A stretch of 64,000 nucleotides of DNA from Pectobacterium araliae (GCF_037076465.1 NZ_AP028908.1:1178001-1242000), one strand, 5' to 3'; shown: positions 1 through 9,851, counted from the stretch's first letter. The notes: a model not told the origin generated them from the sequence alone. Numbers and translations: made by a program.

Positions 1-342
1 GATGCCGAGCATCGCTGCGCTTATGCAAGGTCTGGCAGATTCACGGCGAGAGAAGCCGAAAACGGCGAAAATAATCGCGAGACAGCCTAATGCGGATGTG
101 GCGGCAATCACTAATCGCTGTTCATTGAATGAGGATTGTGGTGCGGGTGTGGGGGCAACTTTTCCCATTAGTCTATCCAACGTGGTATCACGGATGGAAA
201 CAATCTTCTCTGCTATTCGTTCTTCAATCGGCACTTCAGGTGTCAGTGGTCCAGTCCAAAAATAGGATACGGCAACGACTAATCCGATTGCGCCGAAAAT
301 CATACCTATCATGCTGAATTTATTATTTTTATCTTTTGTCAT
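1..342 (-). CDS. Hypothetical small inner-membrane protein, 3' end cut by window edge
   Basis: Reading the minus strand from an ATG at 342-340 gives 114 codons with no stop before the window edge. An AGGAG-like ribosome site lies just upstream (around 350-355). The visible protein has a lysine- and asparagine-rich start, a hydrophobic segment at about residues 11-33 (GMIFGAIGLVVAVSYF), a charged middle with a proline-rich stretch (about 70-76), and a second hydrophobic segment at about 76-97. This suggests two membrane spans with a short soluble loop between them. I do not recognise the family. Plus-strand reading frames over the same bases look like shadows. Confidence 0.6.
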   Translation of the reverse strand, partial: MTKDKNNKFSMIGMIFGAIGLVVAVSYFWTGPLTPEVPIEERIAEKIVSIRDTTLDRLMGKVAPTPAPQSSFNEQRLVIAATSALGCLAIIFAVFGFSRRESARPCISAAMLGI

Positions 343-609
343 CGTTTCGCCACTCCTGGTTGGCATAAAATATATCACTGGCTGATACATAATGAATTGT
401 AGAAATCAGTTTGCCAGTTTGTCGTATCACCTTTCGTGAAAGGCAATTAAATTCGATACTATACAATTTGTTATGTTTTTTCATTATCGAGTGGTGATGT
501 GGTTTTCTGATGTCGTCAGTGAGTGTTGAAGCCAATTTGGGGCGGAAAGAACATTGCTTTTCTCTCTCAATGGCGGAAAGTAGAGCAAAATTTTCTATGG
601 AGTGGCGCT

Positions 610-1071
610 ATGTTGGATAAAATTGATCGCACATTGCTGAATATGCTGCAACAGGATTGCACGCTCTCGCTACAGACGCTGGCCGAAGCGGTCAATTTGA
701 CATCCACACCGTGCTGGAAACGTCTGAAGCGTTTGGAAGAAGACGGGATCATCAGAGCGCGGGTGGCGCTGTTGGATAATGAACGTCTGGGACTAGGGCT
801 GACGGCGTTTGTCTTATTGAAGACGCAGCAGCACAATCGTGACTGGTATCAAACCTTCACCCGCGTGGTGTCAGACATGCCGGAGGTGCTGGCTTTCTAT
901 CGCATGGCTGGTGAGTACGACTACCTGATGCAGGTTCAGGTCGCTGATATGAAAAGCTATGATGATTTCTATAAGCGGTTGGTGAATGGTATTCCCGGGC
1001 TGGTCGATGTAACATCTAGCTTTGCTATGGAACGAATCAAACATACCACGGCATTGCCCTTATCCCTGTGA
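610..1071 (+). CDS. decR: Lrp/AsnC-family transcriptional regulator DecR (YbaO)
   Basis: A 153-residue protein with the Lrp/AsnC layout: an N-terminal winged helix-turn-helix (about residues 1-60, with [20 protein letters not shown] as recognition region) and a C-terminal RAM ligand/oligomer domain. In E. coli the homologue DecR (CyuR) activates cysteine-detoxification genes; its position directly before mdlAB is the same here. The ATG at 610 is chosen because it starts with the family-typical MLDKIDR and has GGAG at 599-602; the frame is open further upstream to 523 but those residues match nothing in the family. Regulatory target in this organism is inference from orthology. Confidence 0.88.
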   Translation: MLDKIDRTLLNMLQQDCTLSLQTLAEAVNLTSTPCWKRLKRLEEDGIIRARVALLDNERLGLGLTAFVLLKTQQHNRDWYQTFTRVVSDMPEVLAFYRMAGEYDYLMQVQVADMKSYDDFYKRLVNGIPGLVDVTSSFAMERIKHTTALPLSL

Positions 1072-1080
1072 TTCATCATC

Positions 1081-1169
1081 CATACTCGTCATACTTCAAG
1101 TTGCATGTGTGTTGGCAACGTCCAAATCTGCCTATGACAGATTTGTCAGTCACCCGAATTATTTAGTGT
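1081..1169. repeat. Short copy of a dispersed imperfect-palindromic repeat
   Basis: An 89-bp stretch in the decR-mdlA gap begins with ACTCGTCATACTTCAAGTT and ends with CCCGAATTATTTAG. The ends are imperfect inverted matches (ATACTTCAAG versus CGAATTAT read backwards). The same ends and the following GCATGTGTGTTGG-like block recur in the longer copy at 9451-9666. This looks like a small non-autonomous repeat family of enteric genomes. No open frame of interest lies inside. Confidence 0.6.
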
Positions 1170-1239
1170 CTATCCGTCTTTTGTATAATCACCTTTCTGA
1201 GTCTGTCATGACCTGTCTGGTTAATGGAATGAGAACCAC

Positions 1240-3009
1240 GTGAGACTGTTTGCTCAACTGAGTTGGTATTTTCGCCGTGAATGGCGGCGCTATCTGGGCG
1301 CTGTTGCGCTGTTGATTGTGATTGCCATTCTGCAATTATTGCCCCCTAAACTGGTTGGCGTGATTGTCGATGGTGTGACGCAACGTGGCATGTCGATGGC
1401 CGAAATGATGCAGTGGATTGGTGTGATGCTACTGACCGCCGTCATGGTCTATCTGCTGCGCTATGTGTGGCGTGTATTCCTGTTTGGGGCGTCATACCAG
1501 TTGGCGGTCGAGTTACGACAAGACTTTTACCGCCAGTTAAGCCACCAGCATCCTGCATTTTATCAACGCCATCGTACTGGCGATCTCATGGCGCGTGCGA
1601 CTAACGATGTCGATCGCGTGGTCTTTGCTGCCGGAGAAGGCGTGCTGACGCTGGTCGATTCGATGGTGATGGGCTGTGCTGTGCTGGTGGTCATGTGTAC
1701 TCAGATCAGTTGGGAGCTCACTTTACTGGCACTGCTCCCGATGCCCATCATGGCACTTTTCATCAAACGTTACGGCACCCAACTGCATAACCGTTTTAAA
1801 TCCGCACAGGCGGCGTTTTCTTCGCTTAACGATCAGGCGCAGGAAAGCTTGACCAGCATTCGAATGATTAAAGCCTTTGGGTTGGAAAATTATCAATCTG
1901 CGCGTTTTGCGCAGGTTGCTGCGGATGCTGGTGCTAAAAATATGCACGTCGCTCGCGTCGATGCCCGCTTCGATCCCACGATTTATATTGCTGTCGGGCT
2001 ATCGAATTTGCTGGCGATTGGCGGTGGCAGTTGGATGGTGATCAAGGGTTCGCTGACACTCGGTTTGTTGACCAGTTTTGTCATGTATCTGGGATTGATG
2101 ATATGGCCGATGCTGGCGCTGGCCTGGATGTTTAATATTGTTGAGCGCGGCAGTGCGGCATATGGACGTATTCGGCAGTTACTCGCTGAAGAAGCGGTGG
2201 TGAAAGACGGTGAGGAATCATTGCCTGCCGGGCGGGGCGTGTTAACGGTGAATATCGCCGCGTTTCGCTATCCCGATAATACCCGTGATGCTTTAAAAAA
2301 TATTCAATTTACCTTGGCGCCGGGTAGTATGTTGGGGCTATGCGGACCGACAGGATCGGGAAAAAGTACGCTGCTAGCTCTGATCTTGCGTCATTTCGAT
2401 AGCCAATCGGGAGAGATTCGTTATCACGATCGTCCATTGAGCGCCATTCGGTTGGATGAACTACGGAGCCGTTTTGCCGTTGTCGGACAAATGCCTTTTT
2501 TGTTCTCGGATTCGGTGGCACAAAATATTGCACTGGGTCGCCCTGACGCTACCCAACAGCAGATTGAACAGGCAGCACGGCTTGCGAGTGTTCATGATGA
2601 TATTTTGCGTTTGCCTCAGGGTTACCTGACAGAGGTTGGTGAGCGCGGCGTGATGCTGTCTGGCGGTCAAAAACAGCGGATCGCGATAGCCCGAGCGCTA
2701 CTACTGGATGCTGAAATTCTGGTGCTGGACGATGCGCTGTCAGCGGTTGATGGGCGAACGGAGCACCAGATTTTGCAGAATCTCAAAACATGGGGCGAAA
2801 AGCGGACGCTGATCATCAGTGCACACCGCCTGTCAGCCCTAACCGAGGCCAATGAAATTGTGGTGCTGCAACAGGGGCAAACCGTGCAGCGTGGCACGCA
2901 CCGAGCGCTGGCGGCAGAACCTGGCTGGTATCGGGATATGTATCGTTATCAACAGCTGGAGGCGGCGCTGGATGATGTGCCGCAGTTGGAAGGATCGAAA
3001 AATGAATAG
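1240..3009 (+). CDS. mdlA: Heterodimeric ABC exporter subunit MdlA
   Basis: A 589-residue ABC exporter half-molecule: six membrane helices in about residues 15-300, then an ATPase domain with Walker A (GPTGSGKST), signature LSGGQKQR and Walker B ([13 protein letters not shown]). The Walker B catalytic Glu is replaced by Asp, which fits a partner with one degenerate nucleotide site in an asymmetric heterodimer. It starts at GTG 1240 ([15 protein letters not shown], as in the E. coli orthologue) and overlaps mdlB by 8 bp, so the two are translationally coupled. Substrate is unknown; a multidrug role is only suggested by family. Confidence 0.93.
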   Translation: MRLFAQLSWYFRREWRRYLGAVALLIVIAILQLLPPKLVGVIVDGVTQRGMSMAEMMQWIGVMLLTAVMVYLLRYVWRVFLFGASYQLAVELRQDFYRQLSHQHPAFYQRHRTGDLMARATNDVDRVVFAAGEGVLTLVDSMVMGCAVLVVMCTQISWELTLLALLPMPIMALFIKRYGTQLHNRFKSAQAAFSSLNDQAQESLTSIRMIKAFGLENYQSARFAQVAADAGAKNMHVARVDARFDPTIYIAVGLSNLLAIGGGSWMVIKGSLTLGLLTSFVMYLGLMIWPMLALAWMFNIVERGSAAYGRIRQLLAEEAVVKDGEESLPAGRGVLTVNIAAFRYPDNTRDALKNIQFTLAPGSMLGLCGPTGSGKSTLLALILRHFDSQSGEIRYHDRPLSAIRLDELRSRFAVVGQMPFLFSDSVAQNIALGRPDATQQQIEQAARLASVHDDILRLPQGYLTEVGERGVMLSGGQKQRIAIARALLLDAEILVLDDALSAVDGRTEHQILQNLKTWGEKRTLIISAHRLSALTEANEIVVLQQGQTVQRGTHRALAAEPGWYRDMYRYQQLEAALDDVPQLEGSKNE

Positions 3010-4777
3010 CCCCCAACAGTTTTGGCCAACCCTGAAACGTTTGCTGGCCTATGGTTCCCCCTGGCGAAAACCGCTGATGTTCGGTGTCCTGATGCTGTGG
3101 GTTGCGGCTATCGCTGAAGTCTCTGGTCCCATATTGGTGAGTTATTTCATTGATAATTTGGTGGCTAAGGGGCAATTCCCGTTGGCAATTGCGGCTGGCC
3201 TGGCAATGGCCTATATCCTGCTGCAAATCTTGGCGGCTTCTCTGCACTATTTTCAGACGTTGTTGTTTAATCGGGTCGCGGTTGGTGTCGTGCAGCAACT
3301 GCGTATTGATGTCATGGATGCTGCATTGCGCCAACCGCTGAGCACATTTGATACGCAACCTGTCGGGCAGTTGATTTCACGCGTCACCAATGACACCGAA
3401 GTCGTGAAAGATTTGTACGTCATGGTGGTGTCAACCGTATTACGCAGTGCGGCGCTGGTTGGTGCGATGCTAGTGGCAATGTTCAGTCTGAACTGGCAGA
3501 TGGCGCTGGTTGCGTTGATGATTTTCCCCGCAGTCGCGACGGTTATGGCGCTTTACCACCGTTTTAGTACGCCGATTGTGCGCAAGGTGCGAAGCTATCT
3601 GGCGGACATTAACGATGGTTTCAACGAAGTCATTAATGGTATGGGCGTCATTCAGCAATTTCGCCAGCAGGCGCGTTTTGGGAAGAAGCTAGGCGTAGCC
3701 AGCCATGAGCATTACGAAGCGCGTATGAAGGCTTTGCGTCTGGAAGGCTTTCTGCTGCGGCCGCTGCTTAGCTTATTTGCCGCGATGGTGCTGTGTGGGT
3801 TGTTGATCCAATTTGGTTTTAGCTCGATGGGATCGGTTGGTGTTGGTGTTCTGTACGCGTTTATCAATTACCTTGGTCGTTTGAATGAACCGTTAATTGA
3901 ACTGACGACCCAGCAATCGATGTTGCAGCAGGCGGTTGTTGCCGGCGAGCGTATCTTTGAGTTGATGGATGGCACAAAGCAGAGCTACGGAAATGACGCT
4001 CTTCCTCTGGCCTCTGGCCGCGTTGATATTAACGATGTCTCTTTTTCATATGGCACAGAAAAACGCGTGCTACAGAATATTTCTCTGACAATACCCGATC
4101 GCGGGTTTGTTGCCTTAGTGGGGCACACTGGCAGTGGAAAAAGTACGCTAGCCAGTTTGCTTATGGGATATTACGCGCCGGATGAGGGGGAGATTCGGCT
4201 TGATGGACGCCCGCTATCGACGCTTTCTCATGCTGTTTTGCGCCAAAATGTGGCAATGGTGCAACAGGACCCCGTTGTGTTGGCGGAGTCTATGTTTGTG
4301 AATGTGACGCTGGGGCGTGATATCAGCGAAGAGGCTGTTTGGCGGGTGCTGGAAGTGGTACAACTCGCTGAGTTAGTTCGGGATTTCCCTGAAGGGCTGC
4401 ATACGCGTGTCGGTGAGCAGGGGAATAACCTGTCTACCGGACAAAAACAGCTGTTGGCGATTGCGCGGGTGCTGGTGCAAACGCCTAAAATCCTGATCCT
4501 TGATGAAGCGACGGCGAATATTGACTCGGGTACGGAGCAAGCGGTACAAAAGGCGCTGCGAATTATTAGGGAACAGACAACCTTAATTATTATCGCACAC
4601 CGGCTTTCCACCATCGTCGAAGCCGACACGATTATGGTGCTCCATCATGGACAAAGCGTTGAACGGGGAACACATAAGCAACTGCTGCAACAGCAAGGGC
4701 GCTATTACCAAATGTATCAGCTGCAACTGGCCGGAGAGGGTCTTGCTAGCACCAGTACCGAGTCTTGCACCGTATAA
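3002..4777 (+). CDS. mdlB: Heterodimeric ABC exporter subunit MdlB
   Basis: A 591-residue ABC exporter half-molecule, partner of MdlA. Membrane helices fill about residues 20-310; the ATPase domain shows Walker A (GHTGSGKST), a variant signature LSTGQKQ and an intact Walker B with Glu ([12 protein letters not shown]). Variant signature here and degenerate Walker B in MdlA are complementary, as expected for one weak and one competent ATP site. The start ATG at 3002 lies within the end of mdlA; the frame is open further upstream inside mdlA, but that part is out-of-frame mdlA sequence. A hairpin follows at 4801-4825. Confidence 0.93.
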   Translation: MNSPQQFWPTLKRLLAYGSPWRKPLMFGVLMLWVAAIAEVSGPILVSYFIDNLVAKGQFPLAIAAGLAMAYILLQILAASLHYFQTLLFNRVAVGVVQQLRIDVMDAALRQPLSTFDTQPVGQLISRVTNDTEVVKDLYVMVVSTVLRSAALVGAMLVAMFSLNWQMALVALMIFPAVATVMALYHRFSTPIVRKVRSYLADINDGFNEVINGMGVIQQFRQQARFGKKLGVASHEHYEARMKALRLEGFLLRPLLSLFAAMVLCGLLIQFGFSSMGSVGVGVLYAFINYLGRLNEPLIELTTQQSMLQQAVVAGERIFELMDGTKQSYGNDALPLASGRVDINDVSFSYGTEKRVLQNISLTIPDRGFVALVGHTGSGKSTLASLLMGYYAPDEGEIRLDGRPLSTLSHAVLRQNVAMVQQDPVVLAESMFVNVTLGRDISEEAVWRVLEVVQLAELVRDFPEGLHTRVGEQGNNLSTGQKQLLAIARVLVQTPKILILDEATANIDSGTEQAVQKALRIIREQTTLIIIAHRLSTIVEADTIMVLHHGQSVERGTHKQLLQQQGRYYQMYQLQLAGEGLASTSTESCTV

Positions 4778-4800
4778 CACCATTATCTGTAATTCCACGT

Positions 4801-4825
4801 TCTGCACCGCCTCGTGTGGTGCAGA
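4801..4825 (+). terminator. Hairpin after mdlB
   Basis: An 8-bp perfect stem TCTGCACC/GGTGCAGA with a 9-nt loop lies 24 bp after the mdlB stop. There is no T tract, so it may be a weak or Rho-assisted terminator. The TGCACC...GGTGCA arms resemble NtrC half-sites, but the 9-nt spacing is wider than usual for an NtrC site. Confidence 0.45.
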
Positions 4826-4908
4826 CTGACAGTCTATTCATGGCTTCGCACCATCAGCAAGCATCGTGATTCTGGTTTTCCCCCGCGCTGCACTAAAAAT
4901 ACCCCTGA

Positions 4909-4925
4909 CGCACTAAAGTGGTGCA
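4909..4925 (+). promoter_or_regulatory. NtrC (NRI) enhancer site upstream of glnK
   Basis: CGCACTAAAGTGGTGCA matches the NtrC consensus TGCACY-N5-GGTGCA at all but the first base. It sits about 110 bp upstream of the -24 element of the sigma-54 promoter, a normal enhancer distance. A weaker half-site TGCACT begins at 4889, about two helical turns away. Confidence 0.75.
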
Positions 4926-5032
4926 TTTTTTGCCCAGATCTTCCTGTATTTCTTTCTCATACTGTTTGCTTTTTGCTCTTTTCTATCTCTAATCACGTTC
5001 TCCTTCCTGATTTATGCCAGATAAATCATTTA

Positions 5033-5048
5033 TGGCACACCCTTTGCT
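5033..5048 (+). promoter_or_regulatory. Sigma-54 (-24/-12) promoter of glnK-amtB
   Basis: TGGCACACCCTTTGCT matches the sigma-54 consensus TGGCAC-N5-TTGCW. The GG (5034-5035) and GC (5046-5047) doublets are separated by exactly 10 bases. With the NtrC site upstream this makes glnK-amtB a nitrogen-limitation operon, as in E. coli. Confidence 0.9.
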
Positions 5049-5136
5049 TTAGTCATGATGTAGACCTACTTCATAGAGCGTGTAATCGAACAAGTGGCAG
5101 GCGAAAGTCTGAACGTAATGGCTAGGGGGAAGATAA

Positions 5137-5475
5137 ATGAAACTGGTTACTGTGGTGATAAAACCATTCAAGCTGGAAGATGTACGTGAAGCGTTATCTT
5201 CTGTCGGCATCCAGGGGCTGACTGTCACTGAGGTGAAAGGATTTGGTCGTCAGAAAGGGCATGCGGAGCTATACCGTGGCGCAGAATACAGCGTTAATTT
5301 TTTACCCAAGGTAAAAATTGATATCGCGATTGCAGATGACCAACTGGACGAAGTTATTGATGTCATTAGCAAAGCTGCGTACACCGGAAAAATTGGTGAT
5401 GGCAAGATTTTTGTCGCCGAGCTGCAAAGGGTTATCCGTATTCGTACGGGTGAAACTGACGAAGCCGCACTTTAA
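5137..5475 (+). CDS. glnK: Nitrogen regulatory P-II protein GlnK
   Basis: A 112-residue PII signal protein. Under nitrogen excess unmodified GlnK trimers plug AmtB; under limitation the T-loop tyrosine is uridylylated by GlnD. The T-loop Tyr is at residue 51 (GAEYSVNF), and the ATP/2-oxoglutarate-binding segments (VIKPFKLEDV, TGKIGDGKIF) are intact. The family length is 112. It is first gene of an operon with amtB (33-bp gap) behind a sigma-54 promoter; GGGGGA precedes the ATG. Confidence 0.96.
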   Translation: MKLVTVVIKPFKLEDVREALSSVGIQGLTVTEVKGFGRQKGHAELYRGAEYSVNFLPKVKIDIAIADDQLDEVIDVISKAAYTGKIGDGKIFVAELQRVIRIRTGETDEAAL

Positions 5476-5508
5476 CAACACCTAGCGTAGATACGTAAAT
5501 AGGGATGG

Positions 5509-6801
5509 ATGAAAATGAAAAAACTACTCTCTTCATTAGGTCTCGGTGTGGCGGCATTACTCCCGACCTGGGCAATGGCTGCGACACCGACGATTGATAA
5601 AGCGGATAACGCTTTTATTATGATTTGTACCGCGCTGGTACTCTTTATGACTATACCGGGCATTGCTCTGTTTTATGGCGGCCTGATCCGCTCAAAGAAT
5701 GTTCTGTCTATGATGACGCAGGTGAGCGTAACCTTCGCAATGGTCTGTATCCTGTGGGTTGTTTATGGATATAGCCTGGCCTTCAGTGAAGGTAACGCGT
5801 TCTTCGGTGGGTTCAGCACCTTTATGCTGAAAGGCATTGGGATTGAGTCTATCAGTGGCACCTTCTATCAGTTTGTGCACGTAGCGTATCAGGCTTCCTT
5901 CGCCTGCATCACCGTTGCGCTGATTGTCGGGGCAATTGCGGAGCGCATTCGTTTCTCTGCGGTGCTGATTTTTGTTGCACTGTGGCTGACCTTCTCTTAT
6001 CTGCCAATGACCCACATGGTGTGGGGCGGTGGTTATCTGGCTGCGGATGGTGCGCTGGACTTCGCTGGTGGTACGGTCGTTCACATCAACGCCGCAGTTG
6101 CTGGATTAGTCGGTGCTTACCTGCTGGGAAAACGTGCTGGCTTTGGTAAAGAAGCCTTCAAACCGCATAACCTGCCGATGGTGTTTATCGGTACGGCAAT
6201 CCTGTATATCGGCTGGTTTGGTTTCAATGCAGGCTCTGCGGGCGCGGCGAACGGTATCGCTGCTCTGGCTTTCCTGAACACGGTTGTCGCTACTGCTGCT
6301 GCAATTTTGGCATGGGTTGGTGGTGAGTGGTTGGTACGCGGTAAACCTTCTCTGTTAGGGGCGTGCTCTGGCTGTATCGCAGGTCTGGTAGCGATTACCC
6401 CAGCGGCGGGTACAGTCGGCGTGGGTGGCGCATTGATTATCGGTCTGGCTGGTGGTGTTGCAGGTCTGTGGGGCGTAACCGTACTGAAAAGATGGCTGCG
6501 TGTGGATGACCCGTGTGATGTGTTCGGTGTTCACGGTGTATGCGGTATCGTTGGTTGTATCCTGACGGGGGTATTCACGTCGGCTTCGTTGGGTGGTACT
6601 GGCTATGCAGAAGGTGTGACGATGGCGCATCAGGTTTGGGTTCAGTTGTTCAGCGTCATTGTTTGTCTGGTATGGTCTGGCGTGGTGGCATTCGTTGCTT
6701 TCAAAGTGGCGGATATGGTTGTCGGTCTGCGTGTACCTGAAGATCAAGAGCGCGAAGGTCTGGACGTCAACAGCCATGGTGAGAGTGCTTACAATCAGTA
6801 A
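5509..6801 (+). CDS. amtB: Ammonium channel AmtB
   Basis: A 430-residue Amt/Mep/Rh channel for ammonium uptake in the inner membrane. A cleavable signal peptide (residues 1-24, ending AMA-A) is followed by eleven membrane helices. The pore twin histidines are visible at residues 192 (VVHINAAVAG) and 342 (FGVHGVCGIVG). It follows glnK in the same operon, and GlnK regulates it directly. An in-frame ATG at 5515 has better spacing from AGGG at 5501-5504 and could be the true start; the mature protein would not change. Confidence 0.95.
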   Translation: MKMKKLLSSLGLGVAALLPTWAMAATPTIDKADNAFIMICTALVLFMTIPGIALFYGGLIRSKNVLSMMTQVSVTFAMVCILWVVYGYSLAFSEGNAFFGGFSTFMLKGIGIESISGTFYQFVHVAYQASFACITVALIVGAIAERIRFSAVLIFVALWLTFSYLPMTHMVWGGGYLAADGALDFAGGTVVHINAAVAGLVGAYLLGKRAGFGKEAFKPHNLPMVFIGTAILYIGWFGFNAGSAGAANGIAALAFLNTVVATAAAILAWVGGEWLVRGKPSLLGACSGCIAGLVAITPAAGTVGVGGALIIGLAGGVAGLWGVTVLKRWLRVDDPCDVFGVHGVCGIVGCILTGVFTSASLGGTGYAEGVTMAHQVWVQLFSVIVCLVWSGVVAFVAFKVADMVVGLRVPEDQEREGLDVNSHGESAYNQ

Positions 6802-6837
6802 TCGTACTTAAAACCAGTAAGTGGTGTGATAGACAGT

Positions 6838-6872
6838 AAACAGGCGTGGGGGGAACTCCACGCCTGTTTTAT
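6838..6872 (+). terminator. Rho-independent terminator between amtB and tesB
   Basis: A perfect stem CAGGCGTGG (6841-6849) / CCACGCCTG (6858-6866) is flanked by AAA and TTTT. It sits between the convergent amtB and tesB and can serve both strands. Confidence 0.9.
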
Positions 6873-6891
6873 TTACGACATAATAGTGAAT

Positions 6892-7755
6892 TTACGGCTG
6901 GCGGCGACGCATGACGCCTTCCTGCATGCTGGAGGCAACCAGCACGCCTTCCCGGGTATAGAATTGCCCACGCACGAAGCCACGAGCACCGGATGCGGAC
7001 GTGCTTTCCACGGAATAGAGCAGCCAGTCATCCAGCCGGAAATCACGGTGGAACCACATTGAGTGATCGATCGTAGCGACCTGCATACCCGGTTCCAAAA
7101 AACCGACGCCATGAGGCTGCAAGGCGGTGAGTAAAAAATTACAGTCAGACGTATAACCGAGAAGATATTGGTGAATGCGCCTATCGTCCGGCAGCGTGCT
7201 ACTGGCACGACACCAAACGTGTCGCACTGGCTCATCCACTTCTCCCTTCAGGGGATTGTGGAACTTAACCGGACGCATCTCAATCGGGCTGGCCTGAATA
7301 AATTTATCGCGAAAGCGGGGGGGGAGAAGGTGCTGCATATCTTGTGCGATTTCTTGTTCAGATTTCAGTGCTTCTGGCGGTGCGACGTCTGGCATCACAT
7401 TTTGGTGCTCAAACCCTTCTTCATGGCTTTGAAAAGAGGCCGTCATATAAAAAATGGGTCGACCGTTCTGGATAGCGCTAACGCGCCGGGCGCTAAAGCT
7501 GTTGCCATCGCGTAGGTTTTCAACGTCATAAATAATCGGTTTCTGGCTGTCGCCGGGTAACAAAAAATAGCTGTGAAAAGAGTGAATGTTGCGCTCGGTA
7601 GGGACGGTCTGCTTGGCGGCTGACATCGCCTGACCCACGACTTGCCCACCAAAGACCTGGCGTAGCCCTAAATCATCGCTTTGTCCGCGAAATAGCCCTT
7701 CTTCGAGTTTCTCTAAATGCAAGAGGTCGAGAAGGTGTTGTAGTGATTGACTCAT
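6892..7755 (-). CDS. tesB: Acyl-CoA thioesterase II TesB
   Basis: A 287-residue double-hotdog thioesterase that hydrolyses a broad range of acyl-CoAs to free fatty acid and CoA in the cytoplasm. The first hotdog (about 1-115, with [11 protein letters not shown] and [12 protein letters not shown]) and second hotdog (about 160-285, with [40 protein letters not shown]) are complete. Length matches the E. coli enzyme (286 aa). It faces amtB across a shared terminator, the conserved enterobacterial arrangement. Confidence 0.95.
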   Translation of the reverse strand: MSQSLQHLLDLLHLEKLEEGLFRGQSDDLGLRQVFGGQVVGQAMSAAKQTVPTERNIHSFHSYFLLPGDSQKPIIYDVENLRDGNSFSARRVSAIQNGRPIFYMTASFQSHEEGFEHQNVMPDVAPPEALKSEQEIAQDMQHLLPPRFRDKFIQASPIEMRPVKFHNPLKGEVDEPVRHVWCRASSTLPDDRRIHQYLLGYTSDCNFLLTALQPHGVGFLEPGMQVATIDHSMWFHRDFRLDDWLLYSVESTSASGARGFVRGQFYTREGVLVASSMQEGVMRRRQP

Positions 7756-7966
7756 GGTATCGGCCTCAATGGATGCGGTGGTTAGTTATCTATTTGTTCT
7801 TTAAGGTTTAAAATATCTATTCGTGGCCTTTTACTATAATAAATATTCGGTTTTTAGAAAAATATCAGAATATTGCACCATCATTATTGTGTTGAGTGAA
7901 TCATACTAGTAATGAGTGCCGGTTTTCGATGCCGGTAGCCTGACAATAATAAAGGAGACTGACCGA

Positions 7967-8548
7967 ATGAAATTATGGCATATCTTAGGCGGTATCACGT
8001 TATCGATGACTCTGGTTGCATGTGCACAGAGAAGTGATTATGGCGTTTCTCCTCAGACCGGTGCACCTGTTACCTCTGTTTCCTCACAACGACCCGCTGT
8101 CGCGATGCCTGCGGTAACGGGTACAGTGAATATTCGTCAGCGTATTGCGCTACCTCACAACGCCGTTCTGACGGTTACCGTATCTGATGCATCGCTGGCG
8201 GATGCGCCTTCAAAAGTGATTGCTCAGCGTGTGACGCGTACAGAAGGAAAGCAGGCTCCTTTCCCATTCGAGTTGGCGTATAACCCAGCTGATATTCAGC
8301 CTAATGCGCGTATCTTACTCAGCGCTGCGGTTGCAATCGATAATCGCATCGTGATGGTGACGGAGAACGTCCTACCCGTTATTAGCAACGGGGTGAACAG
8401 TGCCGATTTGGTGCTGGTGCCTGTTGCGTCTGTCCCGTTACCTGCGAAAAATCAGGGACCGATGATATCCAATCCGACGAATCAGACTCCTCATATGCTT
8501 CAGGGGCAACCTGCTTCGTCATCTGTGGCTCCGCAGCCAGTCTGGTAA
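7967..8548 (+). CDS. ybaY: YbaY-type outer-membrane lipoprotein (YscW family)
   Basis: A 193-residue lipoprotein: signal peptide ending in the lipobox LVAC, so Cys at about residue 20 is the likely lipidated N-terminus. The body holds a YbaY/YscW-like beta domain (about 50-145; GTVNIRQRIALPHNAVLTV, FELAYNPADI) and a low-complexity proline/serine/glutamine tail. The start at ATG 7967 is fixed by AGGAG at 7953-7957; the frame is open upstream but extends past the signal peptide. YscW-like proteins act as pilotins; the role of YbaY itself is not established. Confidence 0.85.
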   Translation: MKLWHILGGITLSMTLVACAQRSDYGVSPQTGAPVTSVSSQRPAVAMPAVTGTVNIRQRIALPHNAVLTVTVSDASLADAPSKVIAQRVTRTEGKQAPFPFELAYNPADIQPNARILLSAAVAIDNRIVMVTENVLPVISNGVNSADLVLVPVASVPLPAKNQGPMISNPTNQTPHMLQGQPASSSVAPQPVW

Positions 8549-8557
8549 TTCATCTGG

Positions 8558-8580
8558 ATACGCGCCGTTATGGCGCGTAT
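8558..8580. terminator. Hairpin between convergent ybaY and ybaZ
   Basis: A perfect 9-bp stem ATACGCGCC/GGCGCGTAT with a 5-nt loop overlaps the stop codon of ybaZ and follows ybaY by 10 bp. T tracts are absent, so efficiency is uncertain. Confidence 0.5.
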
Positions 8581-8888
8581 TGCCAGCGATATTTCGCAAG
8601 ATCAACTTTTCCCTGACGATTGAAAATCACGCCTTCTGCCTGTAGCGCTGATTTTTGGCGTATGTAATCTCCGCCGACGAGTGATATTTCGCCTTTACGA
8701 TTAATGACCCTATGCCAGGGGAGTTTGCTGTCTTTCGGTAAGCGTTTTAACACTCCGCCGACTTGCCTCGATGCTCTGGGTGAGTCGGCAAGTTGCGCGA
8801 TGTCGCCATAGGTTGCTATTTTTCCATAGGGAATCGCCGCGACGATTTGAAAAACGCGTTGGCGGAAATTATCGTTTTCTTCTGACAT
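8568..8888 (-). CDS. ybaZ: Alkyltransferase-like DNA-lesion recognition protein Atl (YbaZ)
   Basis: A 106-residue protein matching the C-terminal DNA-binding domain of O6-methylguanine methyltransferase. The active-site PCHR motif is PWHRV here, with Trp in place of the acceptor Cys, the hallmark of ATL proteins: they bind O6-alkylguanine and flag it for nucleotide excision repair but cannot transfer the alkyl group. The start at 8888 (MSEENDNFRQRVF) fits the family and has AGGA upstream; the frame extends to 8960 without family similarity. Confidence 0.9.
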   Translation of the reverse strand: MSEENDNFRQRVFQIVAAIPYGKIATYGDIAQLADSPRASRQVGGVLKRLPKDSKLPWHRVINRKGEISLVGGDYIRQKSALQAEGVIFNRQGKVDLAKYRWQYAP

Positions 8889-9079
8889 CAGCGCATGTTC
8901 CTGGCTGTTCCTGAACCGATTGGATGCCATAGTGGCACAGCGGGGTGAGTAAGAAAACAACGGTTAGCGTGTGTTAGCTTGCAATTGCCTATCCCATCGC
9001 TGATAATGCCCACCGCTTTGTGACATGTTTTCGTTGTAGCGGAAATAGCTAACGCAAAAACGGTTATACAGTCGTCAAT

Positions 9080-9193
9080 GGAGGCCCTGTCGGTTCTCCC
9101 GCAACACTAACCTGTGGACTCGGTCAGATCCGGAAGGAAGCAGCCGCAGCAGGAGACGTGTGTGCCGGGATGTAGCTGGCAGGGCCTCCACCA
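9080..9193 (+). ncRNA. ffs: 4.5S RNA (signal recognition particle RNA)
   Basis: About 114 nt that fold end to end: the 5' GGAGGCCCTG pairs with the 3' CAGGGCCTCC. The universally conserved SRP domain IV apical part is present (GGTCAGATCCGGAAGGAAGCA ... GGGATGTAGCTGGCA, split by the loop). It binds Ffh to target membrane proteins co-translationally. It follows ybaZ as in E. coli. Confidence 0.97.
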
Positions 9194-9450
9194 TTTCTGC
9201 TCTTGTATGGATGTTTCATCATCGACTAGGTGTCCGTCCTCTACCTATAAACTCGACTTACTGCCATAACCCACTCTCATATATAAAATTTTGAGCCCTC
9301 ATTCTCGTTTCTACTGGCTTGCTGCTTAATTCTATTTTTTTGGAGGATTTCTGGGTCTCTTTACTTCGCGATTAATCATTGCGCCAATTATTACGCCCCT
9401 GTTTTCATCACGGGATAAACTATTCATGATGATATCAATGCCATTGTTAT
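9194..9450. other. Intergenic, no feature identified
   Basis: Between ffs and the repeat at 9451 there is AT-rich sequence with no convincing reading frame or hairpin. Confidence 0.5.
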
Positions 9451-9666
9451 ATACTCGCCATACTTCAAGTTACATGTGCGTTGGCTGCGTTCATTCACAC
9501 GAATCACTCACCGGAGTAAACTCATCGGGATGAAATGAGAGGTGTCCTATCTCTCACCGAAGGCCAGCAGTTGGCTGGTCAAATTCGTTCCCGACGAATT
9601 TGTCCTTTCCTTGCCGCGTTATTCAAAACGAACTCGTTTTGTCCTGAAACTCGAATTATTTAGGGG
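9451..9666. repeat. Long copy of a dispersed MITE-like repeat
   Basis: A 216-bp element starting ATACTCGCCATACTTCAAGTT and ending AAACTCGAATTATTTAGGGG. Its ends are imperfect inverted repeats (ATACTTCAAGTT against AACTCGAATTAT). Ends and the CATGTGCGTTGGC block match the 89-bp copy at 1081-1169. Several internal palindromes are present (CCAGCAGTTGGCTGG; AAACGAACTCGTTTTG). It has no coding frame, so it would depend on a transposase in trans if mobile. Confidence 0.65.
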
Positions 9667-9790
9667 ATAAATGATAAACGGTGGGGGTAATAAGTAAATG
9701 AGGTGAAATGGCATTTCATTTTCATATGATAAATACAATTTGTTACAAGTCTTGCTTAATTAATTCGTTAAAAAGATAATAAAAACAAAG

Positions 9791-9808
9791 GCCGATAATA
9801 TTATCGGC
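9791..9808 (-). terminator. Terminator of tomB-hha
   Basis: A perfect palindrome GCCGATAATATTATCGGC lies 43 bp beyond the hha stop. On the minus strand it is followed by CTTTGTTTTTATT, a U-rich tail. Confidence 0.7.
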
Positions 9809-9851
9809 GCAGTGTGTTTAATGTCAGTTTTTGTATGCGCACCGTTAGAAA

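Noticed and set aside
4801-4825. A second NtrC site upstream of glnK
   Set aside because: TGCACC and GGTGCA are present, but the 9-nt gap is longer than the usual 4-5 nt; better read as a hairpin after mdlB.
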